Below are positions 18,506 through 27,855 of a stretch of 64,000 bases of DNA, piece after piece. Under the pieces are notes generated by a model. It saw only the letters and a program-made list of their open reading frames with translations, was not told the DNA's origin and made no database searches. Origin of the DNA: Candidatus Paraburkholderia kirkii (GTDB lineage Bacteria; Pseudomonadota; Gammaproteobacteria; Burkholderiales; Burkholderiaceae); contig LFKV01000029.1 of NCBI GenBank assembly GCA_001189345.1, forward strand, positions 21,759 to 85,758, written 5' to 3'. The number at the start of each line of letters is the position of its first letter. Position 1 is the stretch's first letter. Both the position numbers and the translations under genes were made by a program.

Positions 18506-19349
18506 GCACGCATCCGGTCACTGCAACCACGCGCACCCCCGTGCTCGATCACGTCAAGAACGTGGTGCCCGGGATCGTCGCGTGGCTCGTCTCCTCCTGC
18601 TGTTCTTTCCGATCTTCTGGATGACGATCACCGCGTTCAAGACGGAGCAGCAAGCGTATTCGTCGTCGCTGTTCTTCACGCCGACGCTGGAGAGCTTCAG
18701 GGAAGTGTTCGCGCGCAGCAACTACTTCGGCTTCGCGTGGAACTCGGTGCTGATCTCGGTCGGCGTCACGGTGATCTGCCTGATCCTCGCCGTGCCGTGC
18801 ACCTATGCGATGGCGTTCTTCCCGACGAAGAAGACGCAGTCGGTCCTGCTGTGGATGCTTTCCACGAAGATGATGCCGTCGGTCGGCGTGCTCGTGCCGA
18901 TCTATCTGCTGTGGAAGAACACGGGCCTGCTCGACACCGTGTCCGGCCTCGTCATCGTGTACACGCTGATCAATCTGCCAATCGCCGTGTGGATGGCCTT
19001 CACGTATTTCAACGAGGTGCCGAAGGACATTCTGGAGGCGGGCCGCATCGACGGCGCGACGACGTGGCAGGAGATCGTCTATCTGCTGATGCCGATGGCG
19101 CTGCCCGGACTGGCTTCGACGGGCCTTCTGCTCATCATCCTGTCGCGGAACGAGGCGTTCTGGAGCATCAACCTGTCGAGCTCGAACGCGGCGCCGCTGA
19201 CGGTGTTCATCGCGTCGTACTCGAGTCCGGAGGGACTCTTCTGGGCGAAGCTCTCGGCGGCCTCGTTACTCGCGGTCGCGCCGATCCTGATCGTCGGCTG
19301 GGTCTCGCAGAAGCAGCTGCGCGGCCTCACGTTCGGCGCCGTGAAGTGA
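18502..19349 (+). pseudogene. smoG: Polyol ABC transporter permease 2, frameshifted
   Basis: The ATG at 18502 overlaps the upstream stop. MSTHPVTATTRTPVLDHVKN is followed by a frame break near 18585, after which LLLFFPIFWMTITAFKTEQQ continues uninterrupted to GLTFGAVK at 19349. Six hydrophobic helices and the EAA loop ILEAGRIDGATTWQEIVYLL are clear, as in MalG-type permeases. Only one lesion is visible, near the first helix, so this copy decayed less than the binding protein. Confidence 0.8.
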
Positions 19350-19359
19350 GGATGCGAGC

Positions 19360-20089
19360 GTGAATCTCACTCCATCCACCGAGGCCAGACATCTCGAGGA
19401 TCGCCTGATGATCTGCGACTGCGACGGCGTCCTGATCGACAGCGAGACCGTGGCGGCGCGCATACTCGTCACTGGGCTGCAGATGCTGTGGCCGGGCATC
19501 GACGTCGAGCCGGTCGTGATGCCACTGCTCGGCCTGCGCATCGAGGCGGTGCTGGCGAGCGCCGCCGACACGGTCGGCCGCACGCTGACGCACGAGCAGG
19601 TCGTCGCGATCCGCCGCGCCGTCGAAGCGGCGGCGATTCAGGCGCCGATGGTGCCGGGCATCGCCGAGGCGCTGGCGGCTGTGCCGTTCACCAAGGCGTG
19701 CGCGAGCAACAGTTTTCGCCATACGTTTTCGCCATACGTCGATGCGGTGCTGCAGCGCACCGGCCTCGTGCGTTTTTTCGGCGAGCGTCGTTTCTGCGCG
19801 GACATGGTCGAGAACCCGAAGCCGGCGCCCGAGTGTATCTCGCCGCGGCGCGCGCGATGCGCCATCGATCCGCTGCGCTGCCTCGTCGTGGAGGACAAGC
19901 GTGACCGGCGTGACGGCGGCGACAGCGGCGGGCATGCCGGTGCTCGGCTTCATCGGCGGCGGGCACGCCACCGAAGGACAGGTCGGCGCGCTGGAGAAGG
20001 CGGGCGCGCAGGTCGTATTCGACGACATGACGCGACTGCCCGCGCTTGTCGAGCAATGGCTGCAGAACGCGACGTTTGAAATCAGATAG
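19360..20089 (+). pseudogene. HAD-superfamily phosphatase of the polyol operon, frameshifted
   Basis: A GTG at 19360 (or the ATG at 19408) leads to the DxD motif in ICDCDGVLIDSE, the cap domain, then FTKACASNS (motif II) and ENPKPAPE (motif III Lys). Two frame breaks between 19830 and 19905 scramble motif IV; the end resumes TGVTAATAAGMPVLGFIGGG and closes at 20089. About 235 residues, CbbY-like class IA. HAD phosphatases accompany sorbitol/mannitol ABC operons; the exact substrate is not known from sequence. Confidence 0.75.
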
Positions 20090-20125
20090 CGATGCGCTTC
20101 AAGCGTCGCGAAGGAGACATACATC

Positions 20126-20554
20126 ATGGCTAGCCTGACACTGTGCAACATCAGCAAGCGTTATAAGGAAACCGAGGTGATGCGCAACATCAACCTCGAT
20201 ATCGAGGACGGCGAGTTCGTCGTGTTCGTGGGCCCGTCCGGCTGCGGCAAGTCGACGTTGATGCGCATGATCGCGAGTCTGGAGGACATCAGCGGTGGCG
20301 ATCTGATGATCGACAACGCGCGCGTGAACGAACTGCCGCCCGCGAAGCGCGGCATCGCGATGGTGTTCCAGTCGTACGCGCTCTATCCGCACATGACGCT
20401 GTACGACAACATGGCGTTCGGCCTCAAGCTCGCGGGCGAGAAGAAGCCCGCGATCGACGCCGCCGTGAAGAATGCGGCGAAGATCCTGCACATCGACCAT
20501 CTGCTCGACCGCAAGCCGAAGCAATTGTCGGGCGGCCAGCGTCAGCGCGTCGCG
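20126..20554 (+). pseudogene. smoK: Polyol ABC transporter ATPase, 3' truncated by deletion
   Basis: The first 143 codons of a MalK/UgpC-type ATPase are perfect: [19 protein letters not shown], Walker [12 protein letters not shown], the Q loop [11 protein letters not shown] and the signature [10 protein letters not shown]. The match ends at 20554, just before Walker B, and the next bases encode part of a MOSC-domain protein in another frame. The Walker B, switch and regulatory domain (about 220 residues) are gone. This is a deletion junction, not an IS insertion. Confidence 0.85.
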
Positions 20555-20683
20555 ACGATCTCAATGCGCGCCTGTCGACGAAAGACGCGCAAGGCGTTCC
20601 AGCGAATCGTTTCCGGCCGAATCTCGTGATCGGCGGTCTCGATGCCTACGAAGAGGATTACGTCGGCGACATGCAGATCCGCG
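20554..20683 (+). pseudogene. MOSC-domain protein, internal fragment
   Basis: Read in the frame of 20554, the text is [20 protein letters not shown] followed by [20 protein letters not shown], the signature region of MOSC proteins (the NRFRPNLVV...EED block at the N-terminal barrel/MOSC boundary). Both ends are missing: the 5' side is the ABC ATPase deletion junction and the 3' side is an IS66 end at 20684. MOSC proteins bind molybdenum cofactor or sulfur-carrier groups. Confidence 0.7.
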
Positions 20684-20742
20684 GTAAGCGCTCGATCAGT
20701 ACCGTCGAGGGTCGACATTGACCTTTGAAGGCGGCGCTGCTA
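20684..20742 (-). mobile_element. IS66-family terminus fragment (59 bp)
   Basis: The stretch from gtaagcgctcgatcagtacc through gaaggcggcgctgcta matches the left 59 bp of the IS66 copy at 37414, with one difference. It is the end next to tnpC. IS630 copy 2 follows directly at the TA of gctgcta. In the IS66 copy that TA continues gcgaatgg, whereas beyond IS630 copy 2 lies glgC, so the two sides do not belong together. Confidence 0.85.
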
Positions 20743-21856
20743 TTCCATTGCGTCATTGAATTGGCACTGGTCGAATCCGGCGCGAAGGATCGTCATATTT
20801 CCACTTGATCGGTTTCGGGTTCTTGTTGTGTTCGCGGATGTATCGGCATCAGTTTGCGATCCCAATCCTTCACCGAAGTGAAGATGCCGCGAGCGATCAC
20901 TTCACGCTGAATGCGCGAGAACCAGTTCTCCACCTGGTTGAGCCACGACGAGTAGGTCGGCGTGAAGTGCAGGTGCACGTTGCGCTGCGCATCAAGGAAG
21001 TCGGCAACCCGCTGCGTCTTATGGCTGCTGACGTTGTCGCAGATCGCGTGGATTTCCCGGCGTTTGGGCTGGCTGGCGACGACGTCGGTCAGGAAGGCCA
21101 CGAACTGCTCGCTGGTGTGGCGCGCCACCGTCTTGCCCAGCACCTCGCCGGTGGCAGTATTGAACGCCGCGAACAGGCTGAGCGTGCCGTTGCGCTTGTA
21201 CTCGAAGCCGTGACTCTCGGCGCGCCCGGGCGACAGCGGCAGCATACGGTCCTTGCGATCGAGTGCCTGGATCGCGGTCTTCTCGTCCACGCAGAACACC
21301 GCTGCGTGCGCCGGCGGGTTCAGGTACAGCCCGATCACGTCGGCTGCCTTGGTCTCGAAGTCCGGGTCGTTGGAGACCATGTGCCGCTCCAACTGCTGCG
21401 GCTTGATGCCGTGCTTGCGCCAGATGCGCTGCACGGCCGAGACCGATACGTCGCCGAGTTCTGCTGCGAGCTTGTAGCTACTCCAGTGTGTCGAACCGTC
21501 GGCGGGTTTGTGCTTGAGGGTGCACTTGAGCACCCGCGCTTCCAGTTTGGCCGGTGGCTGCGTAGGCGCCCGCCCGCGGTGCCGGGCGTACATGCCGGCT
21601 AGTCGCTCGCTGAGGAAGCGCCCCGACCAGCGTGCGATGAAGCGCGAATCGCAACCCAGTGTGCGCATGATACTGTCGCGCGATTCGCCGTCCTCGAGCA
21701 TCAGGATCAACTTTGCGCGTCGCACGTCCGCCGCACGCACCGTTCGGCTGCGCGCCGCCGACAACAGTTGCTCACGTTCGATATCTGTCAGGTTCATTTT
21801 GACCCATGACCTGTATCTGAACACAGACAGGGTGCTAATTCAATAACGCAATGGAC
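20743..21856 (-). mobile_element. IS630-family insertion sequence, copy 2 (complete)
   Basis: The element is 1114 bp, inverted relative to copy 1, flanked by TA at 20741-20742 and 21857-21858, with the same imperfect terminal repeats. The encoded protein is identical to that of copy 1, including the 3' frame-shifting extra base. The left flank is an IS66 end and the right flank is glgC, so this element marks a recombination point between two IS630 insertions. Confidence 0.9.
20793..21797 (-). CDS. IS630-family DDE transposase (copy 2)
   Basis: Identical in translation to the transposase at 661..1665, from MNLTDIEREQLLSAARSRTV to ...TDQVEI, with DDE residues in FCVDEKT, ICDNVSSH and NQVENWF. 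The altered C-terminus is shared, so it existed before the copies separated. Confidence 0.85.
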   Translation of the reverse strand: MNLTDIEREQLLSAARSRTVRAADVRRAKLILMLEDGESRDSIMRTLGCDSRFIARWSGRFLSERLAGMYARHRGRAPTQPPAKLEARVLKCTLKHKPADGSTHWSSYKLAAELGDVSVSAVQRIWRKHGIKPQQLERHMVSNDPDFETKAADVIGLYLNPPAHAAVFCVDEKTAIQALDRKDRMLPLSPGRAESHGFEYKRNGTLSLFAAFNTATGEVLGKTVARHTSEQFVAFLTDVVASQPKRREIHAICDNVSSHKTQRVADFLDAQRNVHLHFTPTYSSWLNQVENWFSRIQREVIARGIFTSVKDWDRKLMPIHPRTQQEPETDQVEI

Positions 21857-22774
21857 TAGTTGGTCCAGATCGGCCATTTGCGGTCGTAGAGGTCGAGTTC
21901 GGGAATCGTCGACGCGAGGTCGAGGTTCGCGGCCCAGTAGGCATCGACGGTTCCGACGTCGCGCCAGTAGGCAGGCGCGTCCGGATCGCTGCTGGAAGTC
22001 ACGCACGACATGCCGAACGGATGCGCGATGGCCTTCCCCGTCGTCACGACGCGCGGAATGATGTCCTTGCCGAAGTCGTGATCGATGTTCGAGGTTTCGA
22101 TGTTCTCCTGCAGCATCTCGTAGAGATACTTCGCGCTGAACACATAGATGCCCATGCGCGCGAGCGCGACGTCGGGCTTGCCGGGCATCGCGGGCGGATC
22201 GGCGGGCTTTTCCAGGAAATCGGTGACGCGGCGGTTTTCGTCGACGTGCATCACCCCGAACGCGACCGCGTCCATGCGCGGCACCTCGATGCAACCGACC
22301 GTGCAGTCGGCGCCGCTCTCGACGTGATCGAGGACCATGCGCGTGTAGTCCATCTTGTAGATGTGATCGCCCGCCAGCACGATGACGAATTCCGGGCCGA
22401 TCGAGCGGATGATGTCAAGGTTCTGATACACCGCGTCCGCCGTGCCGCGATACCAGCTCGAATCGACGCGCTGTTGCGCCGGCCAGATGTCGATGAACTC
22501 GTTGAATTCGCCGCGCAGAAGCCCCAGCCGTGCTGCAGGTGACGGATGAGCGAATGGGCCTTGTATTGCGTGACGACGGCGATGCGGCGGATGCCGGAAT
22601 TGAGGCAGTTGGACAGCGCGAAGTCGATGATACGGTACTTGCCGCCGAAGTGGACGGTGGGCTTGACCCGCTTGTCGGTGAGCGGCCCGAGACGAGTGCC
22701 GCGCCCGCCGGCGAGAACGATTGCGAGGGTCGACTTCTGCAAATCGGTGCGATTTTCTTAGACAGCGTCTCCAT
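21857..22774 (-). pseudogene. glgC: Glucose-1-phosphate adenylyltransferase, frameshifted and IS-truncated
   Basis: The start [10 protein letters not shown] at 22774 has a strong aggagg 6 bp upstream. A frame break near 22745 precedes [20 protein letters not shown] (nucleotidyl-transfer loop). Another near 22515 separates [11 protein letters not shown] from the remainder, with [29 protein letters not shown] and [18 protein letters not shown]. The text ends DRKWPIWTN where IS630 copy 2 begins, at about residue 305 of 420, so the beta-helix regulatory domain is missing. It would make ADP-glucose for glycogen. Confidence 0.88.
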
Positions 22775-23362
22775 GTCAGCCTCCTGATTTGACCTGCGAC
22801 TACCTGCGACTATTGGTTTCTTGGTTTCTTGCGGTGTGTTCGTCCTCGTATGCTTTCGATGCTTGTGGTGATTGCGTCGCGGGCCGCCGGAATGCGCGGG
22901 CGCGCGACGCCATTGAAGCAATATCCGGCGCGCATCGGAATTCGTGTATGGAAGTCGCTCTTTTTTTGGCGCTGTCGCTCAGCCGCGTGATGCCCGCGGC
23001 CGATCCCGCGGATCAAGCAAGCGGTGTGCCGAACGCCGCACGAGCGTGCGCGGCGGCCGTCGACGCGCCGCGCAGTGTTGCAGGCGCGCGACCTTTTGGC
23101 TTTCCCGCCGATCGCGTCGCTCGACAAGATGCCTGCGCGCAATTTATAACTATAACCGTTAGGCCATGCCGCAGTGCGGCGAGGTGCGGCACAATAGAAA
23201 CATGCGGTCCGGACACGCGTTCGCAAGCGGCATCCGCGCGCATGCCTGGCCGCGTGTCGCTTGCGCTGCACTGCGGGATGCGGACGGCAATGGACCCGCG
23301 AAGCCCGCCCGGATAAGCGTTTCATCTGACCGAACAACCTGGAATCAGTCGGGAATCAGAAC
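22775..23362. other. Gap between glgC and pdxY
   Basis: 588 bp with no supportable gene. The frames present in it have arginine/alanine-rich shadow composition and no family match I recognise. An AT-rich patch near 23140-23160 (gcaatttataactataacc) is a plausible promoter region for pdxY. Confidence 0.5.
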
Positions 23363-24262
23363 ATGAACAACGTCCTGAGCATTCAATCGCATGTGGTGTT
23401 TGGCCATGCGGGCAACAGCGCGGCGGTTTTCCCCATGCGGCGTCTCGGCGTCAACGTGTGGCCGCTCAACACCGTGCAGTTCTCCAATCACACGCAGTAC
23501 GGCCGCTGGACCGGCAGCACCTTCGACGCGGACGAATTGCAGAACGTGATCGAAGGCATCGGCGCGATCGGCGTGCTCGCGCGCTGCAACGCAGTGCTTT
23601 CGGGCTATCTCGGCGCGCCGGAGCAGGGCCGGGCGGTCGTCGAGATCGTGAAGATGGTGAAGGCGGTGAATTCGCGCGCGCTCTTCTTCTGCGACCCGGT
23701 CATGGGCCAGACGGGCGGCTGCACGGTCGCGCCGGGCATCGAGGACTTCCTCGTCACCGTCATGCCCGGCATCGCCGATGCGATGATGCCCAATCACGTC
23801 GAGCTGGAGAAACTCGTCGGGCGGACCATCGAGACGGTGGAGGAAGCCGTCGACGCCTGTCACGAAGTACTCGCGCGCGGTCCGCGCATCGTGCTGGTCA
23901 AGCATCTGCTGGATCGCAACAGCCGCGCCGACACCTTCAACATGCTCGCCGTCAGCCCGACCGAAGCGTGGTTTGCGCAGCGTCCGCTCTATCCGTTCGC
24001 ACGTCAGCCGGTCGGCGTGGGTGATCTGACGAGCGGCGTGTTCGTCGCGCGCACGCTGCTCGGCGATTCGCTGCGCAAGGCGCTCGAGCACACGCTCGCG
24101 GCGGTCAACGCAGTGGTCCGGGCGACGTACGATGCGGGGCGCTACGAACTGGAGATCGTCGCCTCGCAGGACGAGATCGCCAACCCGACCGACCGTTTTC
24201 CCGCGATTCGCGTGACCGGAACGGAAGCGGCGGCTAGCTCGCCTCGCGGCCGGTTTCCATGA
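23363..24262 (+). CDS. pdxY: Pyridoxal kinase
   Basis: The protein is 299 residues (family about 287) and intact. [20 protein letters not shown] near the N-terminus is the PdxY substrate loop. DPVMG at 111-115 and GVGD at 218-221, with D221 as catalytic base, are the ribokinase-superfamily motifs. It phosphorylates pyridoxal with ATP in the PLP salvage pathway. The last ten or so residues ([10 protein letters not shown]) look like an extension into the convergent IclR pseudogene, which it overlaps by 29 bp; loss of the original stop is possible. PLP serves the intact glyA in this window. Confidence 0.92.
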   Translation: MNNVLSIQSHVVFGHAGNSAAVFPMRRLGVNVWPLNTVQFSNHTQYGRWTGSTFDADELQNVIEGIGAIGVLARCNAVLSGYLGAPEQGRAVVEIVKMVKAVNSRALFFCDPVMGQTGGCTVAPGIEDFLVTVMPGIADAMMPNHVELEKLVGRTIETVEEAVDACHEVLARGPRIVLVKHLLDRNSRADTFNMLAVSPTEAWFAQRPLYPFARQPVGVGDLTSGVFVARTLLGDSLRKALEHTLAAVNAVVRATYDAGRYELEIVASQDEIANPTDRFPAIRVTGTEAAASSPRGRFP

Positions 24263-25075
24263 ACCCGAAGCGCCACGACAGCCGCCGCGTCGCAGCCAGA
24301 AGGGCGCGCGCTAGCGGACCGTCCGCGGCGCTGTCGAAGCCGCCCGCCGAACCGATCAGGGCGAGCACGAGGCACACGCTGCCGGTGTGATCGAACACCG
24401 GCGCCGCCAGCGTGTGGATGCCGGGCACCGGTGCGCCGAGCGCCGTATCGAAGCCGGGTGTCCGGATCTCGTCGAGGCGCGCGCGACAGCCGGCATCCAG
24501 CGCGCCGGCATGCCGTTCATCGCCTGCGAGGATTGAACCCGGCTGCACGCCCGCGAGCCGGATGCCGTCCTGCTCCATCAGGCTCGCCAGCATCTCCCCG
24601 GAAAGATGCGCGGCGTACACCCGGCCGATGGCCGTATTGACGAGCGACATCACGGTGCCCACCCGCAGGCTCACATGCTGCGGCCGCGCCGATTCCTCCA
24701 GACGGATCACCGTCGGTTCGAGCGGCCCGAGCGTGGCCGCCGCGACCGTCATCGACGTGCCGGCGGCGAGTGCGACGATCTCGGCTTCGGCGTCGCGGAT
24801 CGGCGAGAACCGCTGCAGCGCGATGAGCCTGAGCTCGCGGCTCAGCGGCCCCGCGTGGAAAAGCCCCGTCTCGTCGCGCGCCAGCAGCTCGACCTTCACG
24901 AGACTCACGAGATGCGCGAACGCCTTCGCGGGCGGCATGCCGGCCGCCGCGGCGAGATCGCGCAGCGTCAGCGGCCGGCCCGCCGCGACCAGGGCGCGCA
25001 GCAGGTCGCAGGTCGCGTCGAGCGCGTGATGCCGCGTTGCGGCCAGGTATCGGCGTCGTCCTCGAACATCGTCAT
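24234..25075 (-). pseudogene. IclR-family regulator A, frameshifted
   Basis: The ATG at 25075 overlaps the upstream gene's TGA (ATGA). MTMFEDDADTWPQRG is followed by a frame break near 25030; the other frame then reads DATCDLLRALVAAGRPLTLR and MPPAKAFAHLVSLVKVELLA (wHTH). The C-terminal effector domain runs through QHVSLRVGTVMSLVNTAIGR and ends [12 protein letters not shown]. About 280 residues, of which only the first 16 are out of frame, so an internal restart could in principle make a protein lacking part of the HTH. Confidence 0.75.
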
Positions 25076-25792
25076 GAGAGCAGCCCGGCGATATCGCGCG
25101 CCGCCGCCTTCAAGGCGCGCGCGAGCGGGCCGTTCCAGTCGACGTCGCACGAGCCGATCGGGCCGATCGCCGTCAGCGCGAGCTCCATGCGCTGCGCGCC
25201 GTCGAACACCGGCACGCTCATGCTGCTCACGCCCGGGCTCGGCGCATCGATGCCGCGTTCGATGCCGCGCGCGCGAATCTCGTCGATGCGCGCGGCCATT
25301 TCCGGCGCGTTGGTTTCTGCCTGATGCGCGAGCATCGCGGCGACGCGGGCTTGGTCGTCGAAGGCGCGGAACACGCGTCCGGTCGACGTCGCTGACAGCG
25401 ACATCACCGTGCCCACGTGCAGATTGACGTGCAGCGGAAAGCCGCCGCGCTCGTAACGCACGACGGTCGGCCCCTGCGGTCCGGCTACGCTGACCGCGAC
25501 GCTCGCCCGTCGCGAGCGCGAGCGCCGCCACGCGCGGCGCCGCCGCGCAATACGCGGGCTGACGTTCTAGATTCAATAGACCGAGCCGGAGCGAAAGCGG
25601 GCCCGGCTCGTAGTTGCCGGTGAGCACGTCGCGCTTGACGAGCCCGAGACGCGTCAGGCTGACGAGATACGTATGCGCCTGCGCGGTCGACAGCGCCGCG
25701 GCTTCGGCGAGCGCGTCGAGCAGGCGCGCGCCGACCTCGACGCTCTGGATGCCGCGCTGCTTTTTTTCTTCGCCAGATTCGGAACGAGCCAA
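25072..25792 (-). pseudogene. IclR-family regulator B, HTH deletion plus frameshift
   Basis: The likely start is TTG at 25792 (MARSESGEEKKQRGIQSVEV) or GTG at 25798. Between LLDALAEAA and ALSTAQAHTYLVSLTRLGLV roughly a dozen residues expected in the first HTH helices are absent. A frame break near 25510 precedes the effector domain (VRYERGGFPLHVNLHVGTVM), which ends ARDIAGLLS. The stop overlaps the start of regulator A. Two adjacent related IclR genes in one unit, both broken, face away from the MBL hydrolase gene they probably controlled. Confidence 0.72.
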
Positions 25793-25972
25793 GAGCACTC
25801 CGCGATCGATGAAAGTAAACGAATGGCCGATGTTAGCCGAGCAGGAATCATCCGATGAAGCCGTTCGGTATTTACCCGTAATTTGCAAATAGCAAGTACG
25901 CTTGCTGTTGACAAAAACGGCGCGACACCGATCATCCACCCATCCCCACGAGAATGGAAGCGAGACACGATC

Positions 25973-26929
25973 ATGGCAAAGGCATTCGCATCGCAGGCCG
26001 ATCTGGAAGAGAAGAAGATCACCTTCACCCAGCTTTCCGAGAACGCGTACGCGTATACGGCGGAGGGCGATCCGAACTCCGGCGTGATCGTCGGCGACGA
26101 CGGCGTGCTGATCGTCGACACGACCGCCACGCCCGCGATGGCGCAGGACCTGATCGCGAAGATCCGCAGCGTCACCGACAAGCCGATCAAGTATGTCGTG
26201 CTGTCGCATTACCACGCGGTGCGCGTGCTCGGCGCGTCGGCGTATTTCAAGGAAGGCGCGCAGCAGATCATCGCGAGCCGCGGTACGTACGAAATGATCG
26301 TCGAGCGCGGCGAGGCCGACATGAAATCGGAGATCGAGCGCTTTCCGCGCCTGTTCGCGGGCGTGGAGACCGTGCCCGGCCTCACGTGGCCGACGCTCGT
26401 CTTCGAGAAGGAAATCACGCTGTGGCTCGGCAAGCTCGAAGTGAGGATCGCGCATCTGGGCTCGGGCCACACGAAGGGCGATACGGTCGTCTGGCTGCCG
26501 TCGCAGAAGGTGCTTTTCTCAGGCGACCTCGTCGAATACGATGTGGCCTGTTATTGCGGCGACGCGCAGCTCGAGGAATGGCCCGCGACGCTCGAAGTGC
26601 TGCGCGCGCTGAAGGCGAAAAAGCTCGTGCCGGACCGCGCCCCGCGCTGCTGTCGCCCGTGGAAGTGGACCGGGGCTCGACTACACGAAGGATTTCGTCA
26701 CGACGCTGCTGCAGGCCGGCCGCGAAGCCGTCGCCGACAAGCTCGACCTGAAGGGCTCGATGGCGCACACCCGCAAGGCCATGGACCCGAAGTTCGGCCA
26801 CGTCTTCGTCTACGAGCACTGCCTGCGTTCGACGTCTCGCGTGCCTATGACGAGGCGAGCGGCATCCGGCATCCGCGCATCTGGACGGCCGAGCGCGACC
26901 AGGAAATGTGGGCTGCCCTGCAGGACTAA
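25973..26929 (+). pseudogene. MBL-fold metallo-hydrolase, frameshifted
   Basis: MAKAFASQADLEEKKITFTQ opens a beta-lactamase-fold hydrolase of about 320 residues: GVIVGDDGVLIVDTTATPAM, YVVLSHYHAVRVLGASAY, GHTKGDTVVWLP and LFSGDLVEYDV. The metal motif is HYHAVR, lacking the Asp-His of canonical HxHxDH. Frame breaks near 26635 and 26827 split off the C-terminal third, which ends ERDQEMWAALQD. The operon partner genes (transporter, flavoprotein, NIPSNAP, isomerase) suggest an aromatic or steroid-like side-chain catabolic role; the substrate is unknown. Confidence 0.75.
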
Positions 26930-27039
26930 GCTTCTTCCCTCGCGGCGCGTTTCGAGGAAGGCGCGCCGTATTCCCCTCCAAAGGCGCTCAACAGGCGCGA
27001 CCAAGACGCCGGCCTTCCTACGCCCATCTGGAGCGAGAC

Positions 27040-27228
27040 ATGTCGAAGTCGATCAGCACGGCGGCGCTCAGCCTGAGCGCCGCCGCGGAGCCGCACGCCC
27101 TGTCGGACTATGCGCTGTTCCGCAAAGTCGCGTGGCGCATCATTCCGTTTCTGTTCCTGTGCTACGTGGTCTCGTTTCTGGACCGCATCAACATCGGCTT
27201 CGCGCAATTGCAGATGAAGCACGATCTC
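27040..27228 (+). pseudogene. MFS transporter, N-terminal 63 codons (deletion chimera)
   Basis: MSKSISTAALSLSAAAEPHA leads to the first membrane helix IIPFLFLCYVVSFLDRINIG and FAQLQMKHDL, the start of an anion:cation-symporter-type MFS protein. At about 27228 the text changes, without a frame change, into a flavoprotein. The remaining 11 helices are gone. Confidence 0.8.
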
Positions 27229-27855
27229 GCGCATTTTCTGAACGCGACGCGACACCCGAAGTCGGCATGGCACGTGACGAAGCGCTTCGCCGCGTTCGCT
27301 TGGCACAGGCTACGCTATGGCCGCTCGATGCATCTCGTCAACGGCAACGCGCTCGTCGCGCGTTTGCTCAAGTCGGCCGCGGATCGCGGCGTCGATCTGC
27401 GCACGCGGGCGAAGGCCGTATCGCTCGTGCGCGAAGGCGGGCGGGTGACGGGCGCGCGGGTCGAGATCGAAGGCGTGATGCACGAAGTGCGCGCGTGGCG
27501 CGGCGTCGTGCTCGCGTGCGGGGGGCCGGCCCAGCGCCGAACCCGTGTCTCGCGCCGATCGTCGAGGGCCCGTTTCATGCGGTGAAGGTTCTGCCGGGCA
27601 GCCTCGGCGCTTTCGCCGGCCTTTCGACGGACGACCGCGCGCGTGCTCGATGAGTCGCGCGCGCCGATTCCCGGCCTCTACGCGGTCGGCAACGACGCGG
27701 CGAGCATGATGGGCGGGCATTATTCGGCCGGCGGCATCACGCTCGGGCCGGCGATGACCTTCGGCTATCTCGCGGGACTGGAACTGGCGGCGGCGCCGCG
27801 CGCGGAAGCCGTCACGGATCTCTCAATCTTCAAACAGGCAAGGACTCTGCAATGA
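27229..27855 (+). pseudogene. FAD-dependent dehydrogenase, C-terminal part (deletion chimera)
   Basis: From HFLNATRHPKSAWHVTKRF through RYGRSMHLVNGNALVARLLK and GVVLACGG this is the middle and C-terminal part of a FAD-binding oxidoreductase of the fumarate-reductase/ketosteroid-dehydrogenase type; the end carries YAVGNDAASMMGGHYSAGGI and GPAMTFGYLAG. The N-terminal dinucleotide fold is deleted and replaced by the MFS start, in frame. Frame breaks near 27530 and 27640 follow. The stop overlaps the NIPSNAP start (ATGA). Confidence 0.78.

Noticed and set aside
20805..21602. Open frames antisense to the IS630 transposases (also 856..1653)
   Set aside because: Present identically in both copies simply because the DNA is identical; no relation to a known IS gene.
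22810..23337. 175-codon frames on both strands between glgC and pdxY
   Set aside because: Arg/Ala-rich shadow text, no ribosome site and no recognisable family.
24968..26470. 500-codon minus-strand frame spanning IclR B and the MBL gene
   Set aside because: It crosses an intergenic promoter region and joins antisense MBL text to genuine IclR text; only the IclR part is real.
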